Source of the DNA: Dyadobacter sp. CY356
Lineage (GTDB): Bacteria > Bacteroidota > Bacteroidia > Cytophagales > Spirosomataceae
DNA: 64,000 nt
Direction of reading: 5' to 3'
Assembly (NCBI RefSeq): GCF_021440195.1
Contig: NZ_JAJTSZ010000001.1
Span: forward strand, 744,001-808,000
Below are positions 1 to 8,816 of this stretch, in pieces. The notes under the pieces are model-generated. The model saw nothing but the letters and a program-made list of their open reading frames with translations, was not told the DNA's origin and searched no databases. The position numbers and the translations under genes were made by a program. The number at the start of each line of letters is the position of its first letter. The stretch's first letter is position 1.

Positions 1-142
1 TCAAATACTCATTTGTCACAGAAATAAGTTTCCCGAAATGTGTATTTCCAGACCGCATGATGGCATTGAGTTCAAGACCGGCAAGGTTGCTTAATTCAGA
101 AGTTATGTTTTTTGAAGCGATACGAATCAGCCGTTTGCTCAT
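1..142 (-). CDS. Partial small conserved protein (C-terminus outside window)
   Basis: Reading leftward from an ATG at 142-140, an open frame of 47 codons runs off the window edge without a stop. It begins MSKRLIRIASKNITSELSNL and continues with a segment (FGKLISV.NEYL) that resembles the beta-rich core of Sm/Hfq-like folds, but that likeness is weak and I do not assign a function. It lies 45 nt downstream of the DUF4835 gene in the same direction, so it is probably the next gene of the omega-CoaBC-DUF4835 operon. In related bacteria recN often follows this cluster; what is visible here does not look like RecN. Confidence 0.55.
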   Translation of the reverse strand, partial: MSKRLIRIASKNITSELSNLAGLELNAIMRSGNTHFGKLISVTNEYL

Positions 143-187
143 ATTATTCGATTCCGGATATGATTTTCAAATAAATAGTGCCTTTTT

Positions 188-1108
188 TTATTGAGATAAT
201 TTCTGATATAGCTGCGTTTTGGACGGGTCAAGGCTCACCAGAATGGTTTGTGCGGCTCTGCGTTCTTCCGGATTTGCTTCTTTCAAAATACTATATATTT
301 CGTCTGATTTTGAATCGAAAAATGAATTGACAACAACACTTCCCGGCCGCAGTTGGGCAACCGTTTTGATGGAATTCAATAAATCCATGGTTTTTGTCCT
401 GGTCTGCGCAGGATTTTCGGTGGCAACATCAAGTCCCTGGCGGTAATATGCATACAAGCCTTCACGAAAAGGAATGAACTGCTGGCTCATCAGATTTTCT
501 ATCAGCCAGTACCGGTTTCTTGAATCGGCACTTTTCCGGGTATCCCATCCTCTGCCTGCGGAAGAAGCATTGGAAGCTAAATTTGCCAAATTAAAAGCTC
601 TTTGCATGTAAGGAGAGCCACCGAGTTTGCTGAAAGAATCGAAATCAAAAATCAGTGCAGTGTAAGCATAAAAAGCCAAAATGAACGGTAATTCGTCGGT
701 GTAGCTGTTTTCATTAAAATACAACTGCGCGGTAGGAAGATAATTGAATGAAAAATTTCTATCTACATAATTGAAAAGTACAGTTTCGTAACTGGAATTG
801 AAAACAGGTCGTGCAATGACCAGTTGCGCCGTTCCTTCATAAGCACCCTGGGTTGCAGAACGCGTCAGGTTAATATTCAGTTTGCATTTTATCTTTTCAT
901 CTTTTGTAAACGTTTCCCTTGTCCAGCTGGTATTATTCAAAAAATCGCTGATATAAGATTGAAGTTTTGTCATTGACGCAGGATCAGTTTTTTGCTGGGC
1001 TACAAGCTGATCATAATTTAAACTGACTGTAAATTGCAGTTCCTGAGCGTAAACATCTTCTGAAAAAATGCTTGTTATAAAACAAAAAATAAATATCAAC
1101 CTTTTCAT
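188..1108 (-). CDS. DUF4835 family secreted protein
   Basis: Bacteroidota-specific DUF4835 protein of about 306 residues with a cleavable signal peptide (MKRLIFIFCF...VYAQELQF). The family is regularly found directly after coaBC. Its role is unknown; envelope biogenesis is a guess from the neighbours bamD and coaBC. A longer frame opens at 1120, but I chose the ATG at 1108 because it overlaps the CoaBC stop as ATGA, the classic translational coupling, and puts the signal peptide right at the N-terminus. No odd features. Confidence 0.85.
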   Translation of the reverse strand: MKRLIFIFCFITSIFSEDVYAQELQFTVSLNYDQLVAQQKTDPASMTKLQSYISDFLNNTSWTRETFTKDEKIKCKLNINLTRSATQGAYEGTAQLVIARPVFNSSYETVLFNYVDRNFSFNYLPTAQLYFNENSYTDELPFILAFYAYTALIFDFDSFSKLGGSPYMQRAFNLANLASNASSAGRGWDTRKSADSRNRYWLIENLMSQQFIPFREGLYAYYRQGLDVATENPAQTRTKTMDLLNSIKTVAQLRPGSVVVNSFFDSKSDEIYSILKEANPEERRAAQTILVSLDPSKTQLYQKLSQ

Positions 1109-2310
1109 GCTTCGCTCCATTTGGCCAGAATAATATTTAAAATGTCTAGTGCTACTTCCTTTTTTGATTTTAAAGGAAAACGATAAACGTTTTCAGATTT
1201 ATCAATAACGGTAATTTTGTTAGTATCGTGTGCAAATCCTGATCCTGCATCGTTTAGGGAATTCAGGACAATATAGTCAAAGTTTTTGCGACGTAATTTG
1301 TCCAGGGCATATTCCATTTCATGTTCAGTTTCCAGGGCAAATCCAACCAAAAGCTGACGATCTTTCTTCTGCTTTCCAAGAGTTCCGGCGATGTCTGTCG
1401 TTTTTATCAATTCCAGGTTGATCTCATCACCCTGTTTTTTTATTTTTTGATCCGCAATGTGCATCGGCGTATAATCGGCCACCGCAGCGGAAAAAATGAC
1501 AAGATCATACTGAGAAAAATATTCCTGCGTGGCTTCAAACATCTGTTTCGCCGTTTCCACCTTAGTAACTGACACGCCATCCGGAATTGCTAAACTGGTT
1601 GGGCCGCTTATCAGTCTGACATTAGCTCCGGCATCTGCAAACGCCCGGGCAATTGCATAGCCCATTTTTCCCGAAGACCGGTTGCTGATATAACGAACCG
1701 GATCTATGGGTTCGGCTGTCGGGCCGGCCGTGATTAGTACATTTTTTGTTTTGGCAACAGGTCTTTCCGAAAAATGAGCAATAAGGCGCGATAGGATTTT
1801 TTCTGGTTCTGCCAATCTCCCTTCCCCAACCAGGCCGCTTGCTAATTCGCCAGACGCTGCTTCAATTAATTTATTTCCATAACTCAAAAGTGTCTCAATA
1901 TTCTTTTGTGTTGACGGATGACGATACATATCCACGTCCATCGCCGGAGCAAAAAACACGGGGCAGCGGGCAGAAAGATATACAGCTGTAAGTAAATCAT
2001 CACAATTTCCCGAAGCACATTTGGCAAGAGTGCGTGCCGTTGCGGGTGCAATAATCATAACATCCGCCCATAATCCCAGGTCAACATGATTATTCCAGGT
2101 ACCGTTTTCTGATTGGGTAAATTTCGTAAAGACCGGACGTTTGGAAAGCGTGCCCAATGTAAGTGGTGTTATAAACTGATGCGCTGAATCAGTCATCACG
2201 ACCTGCACATCCGCACCTTCTTTTATAAGTAACCTAACCAGTAATGCTGATTTATATGCAGCAATGCTGCCGGAGACGCCAAACAATATTTTTTTGCCTT
2301 TTAGATCCAA
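1105..2310 (-). CDS. coaBC: Phosphopantothenoylcysteine decarboxylase / phosphopantothenate-cysteine ligase (CoaBC, Dfp)
   Basis: Bifunctional coenzyme A biosynthesis enzyme: ligates cysteine to phosphopantothenate and decarboxylates the product. The N-terminal flavoprotein half shows the GVSGSIAAYK start, the HVDLGLWAD segment with its catalytic His, and APAMDVDMY. The C-terminal synthetase half shows ITAGPTAEPIDPVRYISNRSSGKMG and the K-rich IKK region. The frame is open to an ATG at 2388, but those extra 26 codons lie in a terminator hairpin, so I prefer the TTG at 2310 (LDLKGKKILFGVSG), giving about 401 residues, the usual length. The stop overlaps the DUF4835 start by 4 nt. Confidence 0.93.
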   Translation of the reverse strand: MDLKGKKILFGVSGSIAAYKSALLVRLLIKEGADVQVVMTDSAHQFITPLTLGTLSKRPVFTKFTQSENGTWNNHVDLGLWADVMIIAPATARTLAKCASGNCDDLLTAVYLSARCPVFFAPAMDVDMYRHPSTQKNIETLLSYGNKLIEAASGELASGLVGEGRLAEPEKILSRLIAHFSERPVAKTKNVLITAGPTAEPIDPVRYISNRSSGKMGYAIARAFADAGANVRLISGPTSLAIPDGVSVTKVETAKQMFEATQEYFSQYDLVIFSAAVADYTPMHIADQKIKKQGDEINLELIKTTDIAGTLGKQKKDRQLLVGFALETEHEMEYALDKLRRKNFDYIVLNSLNDAGSGFAHDTNKITVIDKSENVYRFPLKSKKEVALDILNIILAKWSEA

Positions 2311-2371
2311 TCTTTTAAATGCAATAGCACGTTTACGTAAATGAGAGTAGGGGATGCTTTTAACAAAAAGC

Positions 2372-2415
2372 AAAAACCAGCCATACAAACAAAATTAATG
2401 TTTACGGCTGGTTTT
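2372..2415 (-). terminator. Probable terminator between rpoZ and coaBC
   Basis: Inverted repeat AAAACCAGCC / GGCTGGTTTT with T-rich flanks on the minus strand, lying just after the omega-subunit stop (2435) and before the likely CoaBC start (2310). It explains why the apparent upstream extension of CoaBC is not coding. Confidence 0.6.
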
Positions 2416-2434
2416 ATTATCACAAAAAATGATC

Positions 2435-2746
2435 TTATTCTTCGGTAGTATCTCTGTAACTGTGATACGTTTTTCCTTCAATAAATTCGTCGATAGCCAT
2501 ACTGCCAGCTTTTGGCATACGTTCGTAGAATTTAGAGATTTCTATCTGCTCGCGGTTTTCAAAAACCTCTTCCAGATTGTCAACACCAGATGCAAACTCA
2601 GCAAGCTTGTTATTGAGTTCCTCTTTCATTTTGCTTGATATCTGACGGGCTCTTTTTGAGATTACCGATACCGATTCATATAAATTCCCTGTTACGTCCG
2701 CTATTTTGTCCGTATCGCGGGTAATGATGGATGGATTCGTTGCCAT
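2435..2746 (-). CDS. rpoZ: DNA-directed RNA polymerase omega / Rpb6 family subunit
   Basis: A 103-residue protein of the Bacteroidota RNA polymerase Rpb6/omega family, which stabilises assembly of the core enzyme by binding beta-prime. The N-terminal part (SIITRDTDKIADVTGNLYESVSVISKRARQI) carries the family's conserved pattern of a helix with RA.QI. It sits between bamD and coaBC, the order typical of this phylum, and is transcribed in the same direction with about 56 nt from the bamD stop. Start at 2746 is the only reasonable one. Confidence 0.9.
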   Translation of the reverse strand: MATNPSIITRDTDKIADVTGNLYESVSVISKRARQISSKMKEELNNKLAEFASGVDNLEEVFENREQIEISKFYERMPKAGSMAIDEFIEGKTYHSYRDTTEE

Positions 2747-2802
2747 GCTTACTTTGATGATATAGTTTAAAAATCTTTATATAAAACCGGAAAACCGGCC
2801 AG

Positions 2803-3726
2803 CTAGTTCTGTTTTTGTTCAGGAGCCGTTGAAGCTGTAACTTTCGTTGGCTTTGTACCTGAGTCTGGCTGAGTTTCCAGTAATTTCTGGCGTTCTTTTT
2901 CAGCTGCTGCTATGATTTCCAGTTCCTTTATACTGTTGTCATACATTTTCTCAGCATCACGCACATATTTTCCGGTTGGATATTTATCAACCATTTCTTT
3001 GTAATATTTAACCACATCCGTATATCTGTCTTTTTGCTTTTGGTAAAGACTATTCGAAGCCAGGTTATACTGAGATTCAACTTTCAGGAACGATAATTCT
3101 TCGTTATACTGAGAATCAGGGAAATCTTTTCTGAAGTTATCAATTGAAATTACCGCAGCTTTCAGCGACATCATATTGAATTCACTGATCTTGTAATACA
3201 ATTTCGCCTTGTCATATGCTTTCAATTCCAGTTTCTGACGTAGTTCAAGAATGTAACGCGTACATTCATCCCTGAACGTACTCTGGGGATATGCATTGAC
3301 GAAATCCTGCATAGCGGAAATTGCAGTAAATGTACTTGCCTGATCCAGATTATGGGGAGCAGAGTCTTTATACAAAGAAAATGCATGCATGTATAATGCT
3401 TCCTGAGCAAAATCGCTGCGTGCATACGTATCATAAAATTTCTTGAAAAGGAACTGGCTGGTATTATACTGACCTTGCTGATACTGTGTATAGGCATAGT
3501 AAAACTGAGCCAGCTCAGATTCATTACTCCCTTTCAATAAAGGAATAAGTTCTTCAAATAGAAGTCCTGCACGGTAAAAGTCGCCTTTCTTGTAATAAGT
3601 CATGGCGGCGTCATACTTCTGTTGGTCTGTACCAGTCTTCTGTAATCTGGAAAATTTACTACAAGAAGTAATGAAAAGTACGGCAAAAATAAGCAAGAAG
3701 TAACTTGCAAAGTTGTTTTTTAGCAT
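2803..3726 (-). CDS. bamD: Outer membrane assembly lipoprotein BamD (YfiO family)
   Basis: 307-residue periplasmic lipoprotein of the beta-barrel assembly machine. The signal peptide ends in a lipobox (LFITSC, Cys at about residue 22), followed by tandem TPR-like helical repeats (for example QQKYDAAMTYYKKGDFYRAG, then AQFYYAYTQYQQGQYNTSQF) and a conserved tail with VDKYPTGKYVRDAEKMYD. The C-terminus is a Thr/Pro/Gln-rich low-complexity tail. It leads the omega-coaBC run. A TATCTTTG promoter-like element sits 9 nt upstream of the start at 3735-3742. Confidence 0.9.
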   Translation of the reverse strand: MLKNNFASYFLLIFAVLFITSCSKFSRLQKTGTDQQKYDAAMTYYKKGDFYRAGLLFEELIPLLKGSNESELAQFYYAYTQYQQGQYNTSQFLFKKFYDTYARSDFAQEALYMHAFSLYKDSAPHNLDQASTFTAISAMQDFVNAYPQSTFRDECTRYILELRQKLELKAYDKAKLYYKISEFNMMSLKAAVISIDNFRKDFPDSQYNEELSFLKVESQYNLASNSLYQKQKDRYTDVVKYYKEMVDKYPTGKYVRDAEKMYDNSIKELEIIAAAEKERQKLLETQPDSGTKPTKVTASTAPEQKQN

Positions 3727-3734
3727 AATAGCTG

Positions 3735-3742
3735 CAAAGATA
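3735..3742 (-). promoter_or_regulatory. TAnnTTTG promoter element upstream of bamD
   Basis: TATCTTTG on the minus strand matches the Bacteroidota primary-sigma -7 consensus TAnnTTTG. A clear -33 TTG at 19 bp spacing is not seen, so this is half a promoter. Confidence 0.4.
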
Positions 3743-3744
3743 AT

Positions 3745-3778
3745 AAAAAAGCTACAACATCCTTAACGAATGTGTAGC
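3745..3778 (-). terminator. Rho-independent terminator after the T9SS cargo gene
   Basis: On the minus strand GCTACA...TGTAGC forms a stem followed by TTTTTT, 20-50 nt past the stop of the T9SS protein at 3800. Confidence 0.6.
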
Positions 3779-3799
3779 CGATTATAGTATTGTTAATTT

Positions 3800-4414
3800 C
3801 TATTGCTGATGACGAACAAGCATTTTCTTGGTTGCTACTTTTTTTCCTTCCAGGGCCAACTGATAAAAATAAAGGCCAGTTGACATTTCGCGGGTGTTTA
3901 TACGAAGTTTGTTATCATTCTTAACCAGCGGATACTCTGCCATTTGCGAACCCAGAACGTTGTAAACTATTAATTTTGCATCCCTCAAATCAGAAGAAAT
4001 TATGTAATCAACCTCGGCATATTCACTGGCCGGATTGGGATATATATTGGATACTGTAATTTTATCACTTGTATATAATTGCTCTTCCGCACGAGGTGCA
4101 GCTTCAATTCCAGGATTGCGTTTCTCTATATTTTTTTCAACAACCTCAGTCGATGATACTGCTGTACTTTCAACAGAAGCAGTATTTGAAAATAAAAGTG
4201 TCCTGTAAAAATTATTCAGGGCCATCGGCTTCTGAACGGAAAGCGGTTTATAATTGAGCACTTCCGGGACATGTGAAAATTTCAATTGTCCGGTTGTTAT
4301 AGATTTCTTTTTCGGGGACATATTTAGCCGGCTACCGTTGTTGGTAGACTGGGCGTGGATTCCTGTCCAGGCAAATAAGATGAATATAGTAAAACAGAGT
4401 ATAGTTCTTTTCAT
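3800..4414 (-). CDS. T9SS type A sorting domain-containing secreted protein
   Basis: 204-residue protein with an N-terminal signal peptide (MKRTILCFTIFILFAWTGIHAQ), a variable Ser/Thr-rich middle, and a C-terminal type IX secretion sorting domain of about 75 residues: the NIYPNPASEY start, a YNVLGSQM turn, the ST GLYFYQL strand and the basic KKMLVRHQQ end. The protein is therefore expected to be exported by the PorSS/T9SS and anchored or released at the surface. The passenger part is short and has no recognisable domain, so the function is unknown. It lies between the OstA-like gene and bamD with its own terminator. Confidence 0.8.
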   Translation of the reverse strand: MKRTILCFTIFILFAWTGIHAQSTNNGSRLNMSPKKKSITTGQLKFSHVPEVLNYKPLSVQKPMALNNFYRTLLFSNTASVESTAVSSTEVVEKNIEKRNPGIEAAPRAEEQLYTSDKITVSNIYPNPASEYAEVDYIISSDLRDAKLIVYNVLGSQMAEYPLVKNDNKLRINTREMSTGLYFYQLALEGKKVATKKMLVRHQQ

Positions 4415-4582
4415 AGCTGTAAAACAGAATACTTTTAATAACTTCTTTCACGCTCATTAAAAAGTACATTACAAAAATATAGAGAAAATTTTGGAACTTC
4501 AAAATATATTGTGTGACTGGGCACTTTTATTTTTCGACATAAAATAATCATGCCTAAAATCGACCGAATAAATTATTTCGTT

Positions 4583-6190
4583 TTATTCAAGCCATAATGT
4601 TTGCAATCGTGTTGGTTTGTCTGTAATTCGCCAATTAAAACCGTCTAATTGTCTTTCAACCGGTTTAATTTGCCTTGGCGGAATTAGCCTTCCATCTGGT
4701 TTTGTAATAAATGCGATACGATTTACCCGATTATCAACAAAAAGCAGGTTCATTTTTCCACACTCTACACGATTTAAACCAATCATTTTTTCTTTGTCAT
4801 CAATGGCATAGTATGCACTTTCACCATTTCCATCAACCAAAACCTGTTTTAGCTTACTTTCGGCAGCAAAATAGGCATTAATCGTCCGCCCCTTTACCTG
4901 ATTAAACTGCGAAACAAGCGTATCCTCCGTGATTACAAAAGCCTTACTTCTCAGTAACATCCGGTGAATCGCATTATTAACAAGAAAAGCACTAATCGTA
5001 TCGCCTTCCATTTGATAATGCTGATTACTCCACAGAATTGGTTTTTTGAAAAACAAAATTGTGGAATCGGCTGTGTTATAACTTATTGAATCACATTTTC
5101 CCTGAAAATCTGACTTATATATGTATACATTTTTCTCACCAACAAGCCGGCGTGTACTGTCCCTCTTATTTTCAAAAGAATACAAAGTGTCAGCTCTTAT
5201 GTACAAAGTATCTTTTTGAATCACGTTCCGGACATACGCATGTCCATATATTTTTGAAAAACCTTCTGCCTTTCTATAAAAACCATGATCACCATTCAGA
5301 ATGGTATTATCTTTTTTGGCTACCATGACAACATTCCCTTTGCCCTGACCATTATTTTTTTGCCCTTCGACAAAAAGCGAATCCGCCGTCAGTGTATATG
5401 TGTCATTGTCGACAGTGGTCCTGGTTTGAAAAACAGATTCACCCGTCGCTGAATTATATTGCCCTTTTTTACTCAACAAGGTTCCGTCTTTATTTACAAT
5501 TTTACTTGGCCCGTTAAAATATGACAATTTTGTGACGGAATTATATAGCAAAGTATCGGTCGTGAGCGTATATTTTTTATTGACCAGCTTTACCTTTTTA
5601 TAATACCTGAATTCCTTGGTGTTCGTATTATATGTCCCTTCGTTACTGGTAAGGACATTCTCTATATCCACTGTCCGGCCCGGAACTTTGTAATATGCGA
5701 TGCCATTTGCCATATCATATTCAATTTTACGAGTGGTCAGCGTACTTTTTCGATCTTTCAAAACGGCCTTTCGACCACTTACAATTGCATATCTGGTGTT
5801 GCCGAAGTAGTGTAGTGTGTCACCTGTCACCGTGATCGTATCACCCTGCACGATCCTGACGTTTCCATAGGCTTCAATGATATTTGTGCTGACATTCTGA
5901 ATGGCCAGATCACTATACATCAATGCGCCTTTATGTTTGAAAACTCCGTTGGTAACGCGCCGGCTATCAATCCCGTTTTCACTGATCAATTCCAATTCAT
6001 CGGATTTCAGAAGCTCCACAATATCAGATTGTTGACCGGTTTGAGACGGAGAAGTAACCCGCTGTGCCATAATACCAGACGAGGCTAACAATAAAGCAAA
6101 GAACGCTAATTTAATTACCTGATCTTTGATAGCTATGACGCGCAAAAGTTTAAAAGGGTTGCAAAATTTTATAAATAATATTTTCTTCAT
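4583..6190 (-). CDS. OstA-like (LptA/LptD N-domain) outer membrane biogenesis protein
   Basis: About 535 residues. The protein is built of OstA/LptA-type beta-jellyroll repeats: many strands of the form GNVRIVQGDTITVTGDTLHY, GTYNTNTKEFRYYKKVKLVNK and NDTYTLTADSLFVEGQK, the pattern seen in lipopolysaccharide bridge proteins. In Bacteroidota such proteins are annotated OstA-like and are thought to carry LPS across the periplasm. The frame is open to 6301, but the ATG at 6190 gives a signal peptide ending at about ASSGIMAQ, so I use it. Divergent from tilS. Confidence 0.75.
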   Translation of the reverse strand: MKKILFIKFCNPFKLLRVIAIKDQVIKLAFFALLLASSGIMAQRVTSPSQTGQQSDIVELLKSDELELISENGIDSRRVTNGVFKHKGALMYSDLAIQNVSTNIIEAYGNVRIVQGDTITVTGDTLHYFGNTRYAIVSGRKAVLKDRKSTLTTRKIEYDMANGIAYYKVPGRTVDIENVLTSNEGTYNTNTKEFRYYKKVKLVNKKYTLTTDTLLYNSVTKLSYFNGPSKIVNKDGTLLSKKGQYNSATGESVFQTRTTVDNDTYTLTADSLFVEGQKNNGQGKGNVVMVAKKDNTILNGDHGFYRKAEGFSKIYGHAYVRNVIQKDTLYIRADTLYSFENKRDSTRRLVGEKNVYIYKSDFQGKCDSISYNTADSTILFFKKPILWSNQHYQMEGDTISAFLVNNAIHRMLLRSKAFVITEDTLVSQFNQVKGRTINAYFAAESKLKQVLVDGNGESAYYAIDDKEKMIGLNRVECGKMNLLFVDNRVNRIAFITKPDGRLIPPRQIKPVERQLDGFNWRITDKPTRLQTLWLE

Positions 6191-6207
6191 GTTGCTATGG
6201 TTTCTTT

Positions 6208-6215
6208 TACCTTTG
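6208..6215 (+). promoter_or_regulatory. TAnnTTTG promoter element for tilS
   Basis: TACCTTTG in the divergent ostA-like/tilS interval matches the Bacteroidota -7 consensus. No strong -33 TTG at the expected 19 bp. Would give a leader of about 90 nt. Confidence 0.35.
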
Positions 6216-6307
6216 AAACAGGTAATTGTACCTGATCCATTGTGTTTGCGGTAAAAGATGTCTGTTGATCTTTTGTCAAAATTACACCAAATACATCTCA
6301 TCAGATC

Positions 6308-7651
6308 ATGTTGGAGTCATTTTTAACTTTTATTAACCAACAAAAGTTGGATATCTCTGAGAAATCGACTCTTTTAACGGTTAGCGGAGGAGCAGATTCA
6401 GTGGTTTTGGCTGATTTATTTTATCAGGCTGGTTTCTTAGCTACTATCGCGCATTGTAACTTTGGTCTTCGCGGTCAAGAGTCTGATGGCGACGAATTAT
6501 TTGTAAAACAACTTGCTGAAAAATATGGGTTTCCATTTTTTGTAGTCCATTTTGAAACCAAAAAATTTGCTGACGAGGAAGGGATTTCTACCCAAATGGC
6601 CGCCAGAGATTTACGTTATCAATGGTTTGAAGAATTGAGGATATCTCAAAACCTGGATTTTATTGCCACCGCACATCATGCCAATGATTCTTTTGAAACA
6701 GTATTGCTTAATTTAACGAGAGGTACCGGGCTTGCAGGCTTACATGGAATTTCGGTAGTAAACCAGCACCTGATTCGCCCGTTATTATTTGCTTCCAAGG
6801 AAGAAATTTTGAAATATATAATTGACAACCAATTGGTTTTTCGTGAGGACAGCTCCAACTCAAACACGGATTATAAACGTAACCTTGTGAGACATGAGGT
6901 GGTGCCGGTTTTAAAAAAGATGAATCCGTCTTTGGAAAAGACATTTGAAATAACATCTCAACGACTTAGATCGGCAGAAACGTTATTAAACAGTTTACTG
7001 AAAAATTGGCAAAACGAAGCCACTAAAAAGGTTGAAAAGGATTTACACATTTCAATCAATACGATTTTAAATTCATCTGAACCTGTTTACAGACTATGGT
7101 TCATTTTACAGGATTTTGGTTTTAGTTATTTACAGGCTCGGGAAATATGTTCCGCGGCCAGTGGATTATCAGGAAAAGTATTTCATTCAGTTTCACATCA
7201 GATTTTAAAAGACAGAGATTCTTTTATTGTTTCAAAAAGAGAAAACAGCTTGAGGGATGAGGATTTAATAATTAATCATCCGGAAGGAATTTTTAAAAGC
7301 GGCGAATTGATTTTTGAGATAAATAAATTTTCAAAAACGGATGAGTTTAAAATCAGTAAAAAAAGGAATTCAATTCATCTTGATGCTGAAAAAATAATTT
7401 TTCCAATAATAATACGAAATTGGAAGAGGGGAGATACTTTTTGCCCGTATGGAATGAATGGGAAGAATAAAAAAATCAGCGACTTGCTGATTGACCTGAA
7501 ACTAAATGTCAATCAAAAACAAAGTGTTAAGATTTTAAGCCATGGCAACGGGGAAATTATGTGGGTAATCGGTTTGCGAACGGATGATAGATATAAAGTC
7601 ACTGAACTGACCAAGGAAATTATTGAGATTAATCTGAGGGGGGAAGCCTGA
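6308..7651 (+). CDS. tilS: tRNA(Ile)-lysidine synthase
   Basis: Essential enzyme that converts C34 of the CAU-anticodon tRNA-Ile to lysidine using ATP and lysine. The PP-loop ATP-binding motif SGGADS is at residues 26-31, followed by AHCNFGLRGQESD and IATAHHANDSFETVLLNLTRGTGLAGL, all diagnostic of TilS. The C-terminal TilS substrate-binding domain is present (RNWKRGDTFCPYGMNGKNKKISDLLIDLK). 447 residues is normal for the phylum. The gene is AT-rich compared with its neighbours, common for tilS in this group. Single gene, divergent from the OstA-like gene. Confidence 0.95.
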   Translation: MLESFLTFINQQKLDISEKSTLLTVSGGADSVVLADLFYQAGFLATIAHCNFGLRGQESDGDELFVKQLAEKYGFPFFVVHFETKKFADEEGISTQMAARDLRYQWFEELRISQNLDFIATAHHANDSFETVLLNLTRGTGLAGLHGISVVNQHLIRPLLFASKEEILKYIIDNQLVFREDSSNSNTDYKRNLVRHEVVPVLKKMNPSLEKTFEITSQRLRSAETLLNSLLKNWQNEATKKVEKDLHISINTILNSSEPVYRLWFILQDFGFSYLQAREICSAASGLSGKVFHSVSHQILKDRDSFIVSKRENSLRDEDLIINHPEGIFKSGELIFEINKFSKTDEFKISKKRNSIHLDAEKIIFPIIIRNWKRGDTFCPYGMNGKNKKISDLLIDLKLNVNQKQSVKILSHGNGEIMWVIGLRTDDRYKVTELTKEIIEINLRGEA

Positions 7652-7802
7652 TTTATTCGATTTGCAAATCCAGTTTAAAACTTTCAATAATTATTTATTT
7701 TTTTTGGCGAGGAAATCCCCGTCAAGAATCTAGTAAAGAAGCAGTTATTTATTTTGTAGAAAATATCAAAAAATAAATTCCAATAATATTTTTAACGAGC
7801 TA

Positions 7803-7832
7803 TTGCAGGTCTGATAAATCTGTTTACCTTTG
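7803..7832 (+). promoter_or_regulatory. Primary-sigma promoter of tRNA-Ser
   Basis: TTG at 7803-7805, then 19 nt, then TACCTTTG at 7825-7832: a full match to the Bacteroidota TTG-N19-TAnnTTTG promoter, 29 nt before the mature tRNA 5' end. Confidence 0.75.
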
Positions 7833-7861
7833 CACCACGTTTCGGATACGCTGAAACACAC

Positions 7862-7946
7862 AGAGAGATGGCAGAGTGGTCGAATGCGGCGGTCTTGAAA
7901 ACCGTTGTAGGGTAACCTACCGGGGGTTCGAATCCCTCTCTCTCTG
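7862..7946 (+). tRNA. tRNA-Ser (anticodon UGA)
   Basis: 85-nt cloverleaf with a long variable arm. The acceptor stem AGAGAGA (7862-7868) pairs perfectly with TCTCTCT (7939-7945), discriminator G at 7946. The D arm is GCAGAGTGGTCGAATGC; the anticodon loop CTTGAAA carries TGA; the T loop is TTCGAAT. The CCA end is not fully encoded (genome reads GCAGA), so it is added post-transcriptionally. The 3' half is a typical integration site, and a decayed tyrosine recombinase follows. Confidence 0.95.
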
Positions 7947-7971
7947 CAGATAGAAATATCAAAAACAATTT

Positions 7972-8007
7972 AAGCCCTGTAAATTAACCATTTACAGGGC
8001 TTTTTGT
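7972..8007 (+). terminator. Terminator after tRNA-Ser
   Basis: Perfect 13-bp inverted repeat AAGCCCTGTAAAT (7972-7984) / ATTTACAGGGCTT (7990-8002) with a 5-nt loop, followed by a T-rich run. Confidence 0.85.
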
Positions 8008-8279
8008 TGTCATTTATGTATCAAAAAGATGCATGAATACACAAAATTCAATCACGTCATTCGTGGCGTCTTTAGTTCGAAAAAAAGACTCGATAAAATG
8101 GTTATAACTAATTGAAAGTTTAGATGTCACCAAGTTTACATCTTCATTGGCGGGAACCGCAGTTCGAACTGTGTTAATCTTAAAACGCTAGGTTAGCGCT
8201 GGAAAAAAGCTGCGGGATTTTGTTTTTATTAAAGCAACCCAAAATAGAAAACACAGACGGTATACCTCAGATTGACAGT

Positions 8280-8640
8280 TATTGGAAACTATAAGAGATC
8301 TCGAACAAAAGACTCTGACACCCTTTGAAATGAAACTCAGTGGCCGGAAAGGCTATGGAAATAAGGAAGAGTCTAAATCTCTCGACCATTTCCTTGAATC
8401 ATTCATCCCGCTTGTCTAAAAGGCCAAACGAAAACTGATCAATAGAGGCCATGAGATATTGGCTACGGCTCCACAACAGTTACTATTCTTAGTAAAGTAC
8501 CCATTGAAACAGTCTCCAAGACGCTTGGTCATGCCACAATTAAGCAAACCAGGATTCCGCCAGAATCGTTGAGGAAAAAATTAACGAGGATATGAAAGAC
8601 CTTAGGGAAAGGCTTGGCCGCGCAGTTTTGGTATCTTGGC
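8280..8640 (+). pseudogene. Decayed tyrosine recombinase (phage/island integrase)
   Basis: Translation in shifting frames gives recognisable pieces of a Bacteroidota-type site-specific integrase. First an N-terminal/core-binding-like segment (ETIRDLEQKTLTPFEMKL, then SLDHFLESFIPLV, stop), then after a deletion and frameshift the C-terminal active-site box TILSKVPIETVSKTLGHATI, and in another frame the tail ARIVEEKINEDMKDLRERL. The middle of the catalytic domain is missing and several stops interrupt it, so it cannot be functional. It lies about 330 nt after tRNA-Ser, the usual place for an island integrase. The remaining sequence of 8008-8816 shows no intact gene. Confidence 0.75.
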
Positions 8641-8784
8641 GTTTTTCCTTAATCAGGTTGAAATTGCAACCTTTTGTTGTAATATTTCACTAAAACCCTA
8701 ATGTGGTGAATTGTAAAAAAAGGTTAGCTGCGACTGCCCGCAAACTCGGTCAGATGTCTCGGTGTGTCTTTACTATAATGAAAG

Positions 8785-8804
8785 AAACCTGTTAGTAAAG
8801 GTTT
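8785..8804 (-). terminator. Possible weak terminator of the DUF692 operon
   Basis: Short inverted repeat AAACCT / AGGTTT followed on the minus strand by TTTCTTTC, 13 nt past the DUF692 stop. Only six base pairs, so tentative. Confidence 0.3.
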
Positions 8805-8816
8805 AATAAAGTAAGG

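Noticed and set aside
8008..8816. Second tRNA-end att site for the lost island
   Set aside because: No repeat of the tRNA 3' end (GGTTCGAATCCCTC) was found in this window, so island boundaries cannot be set.
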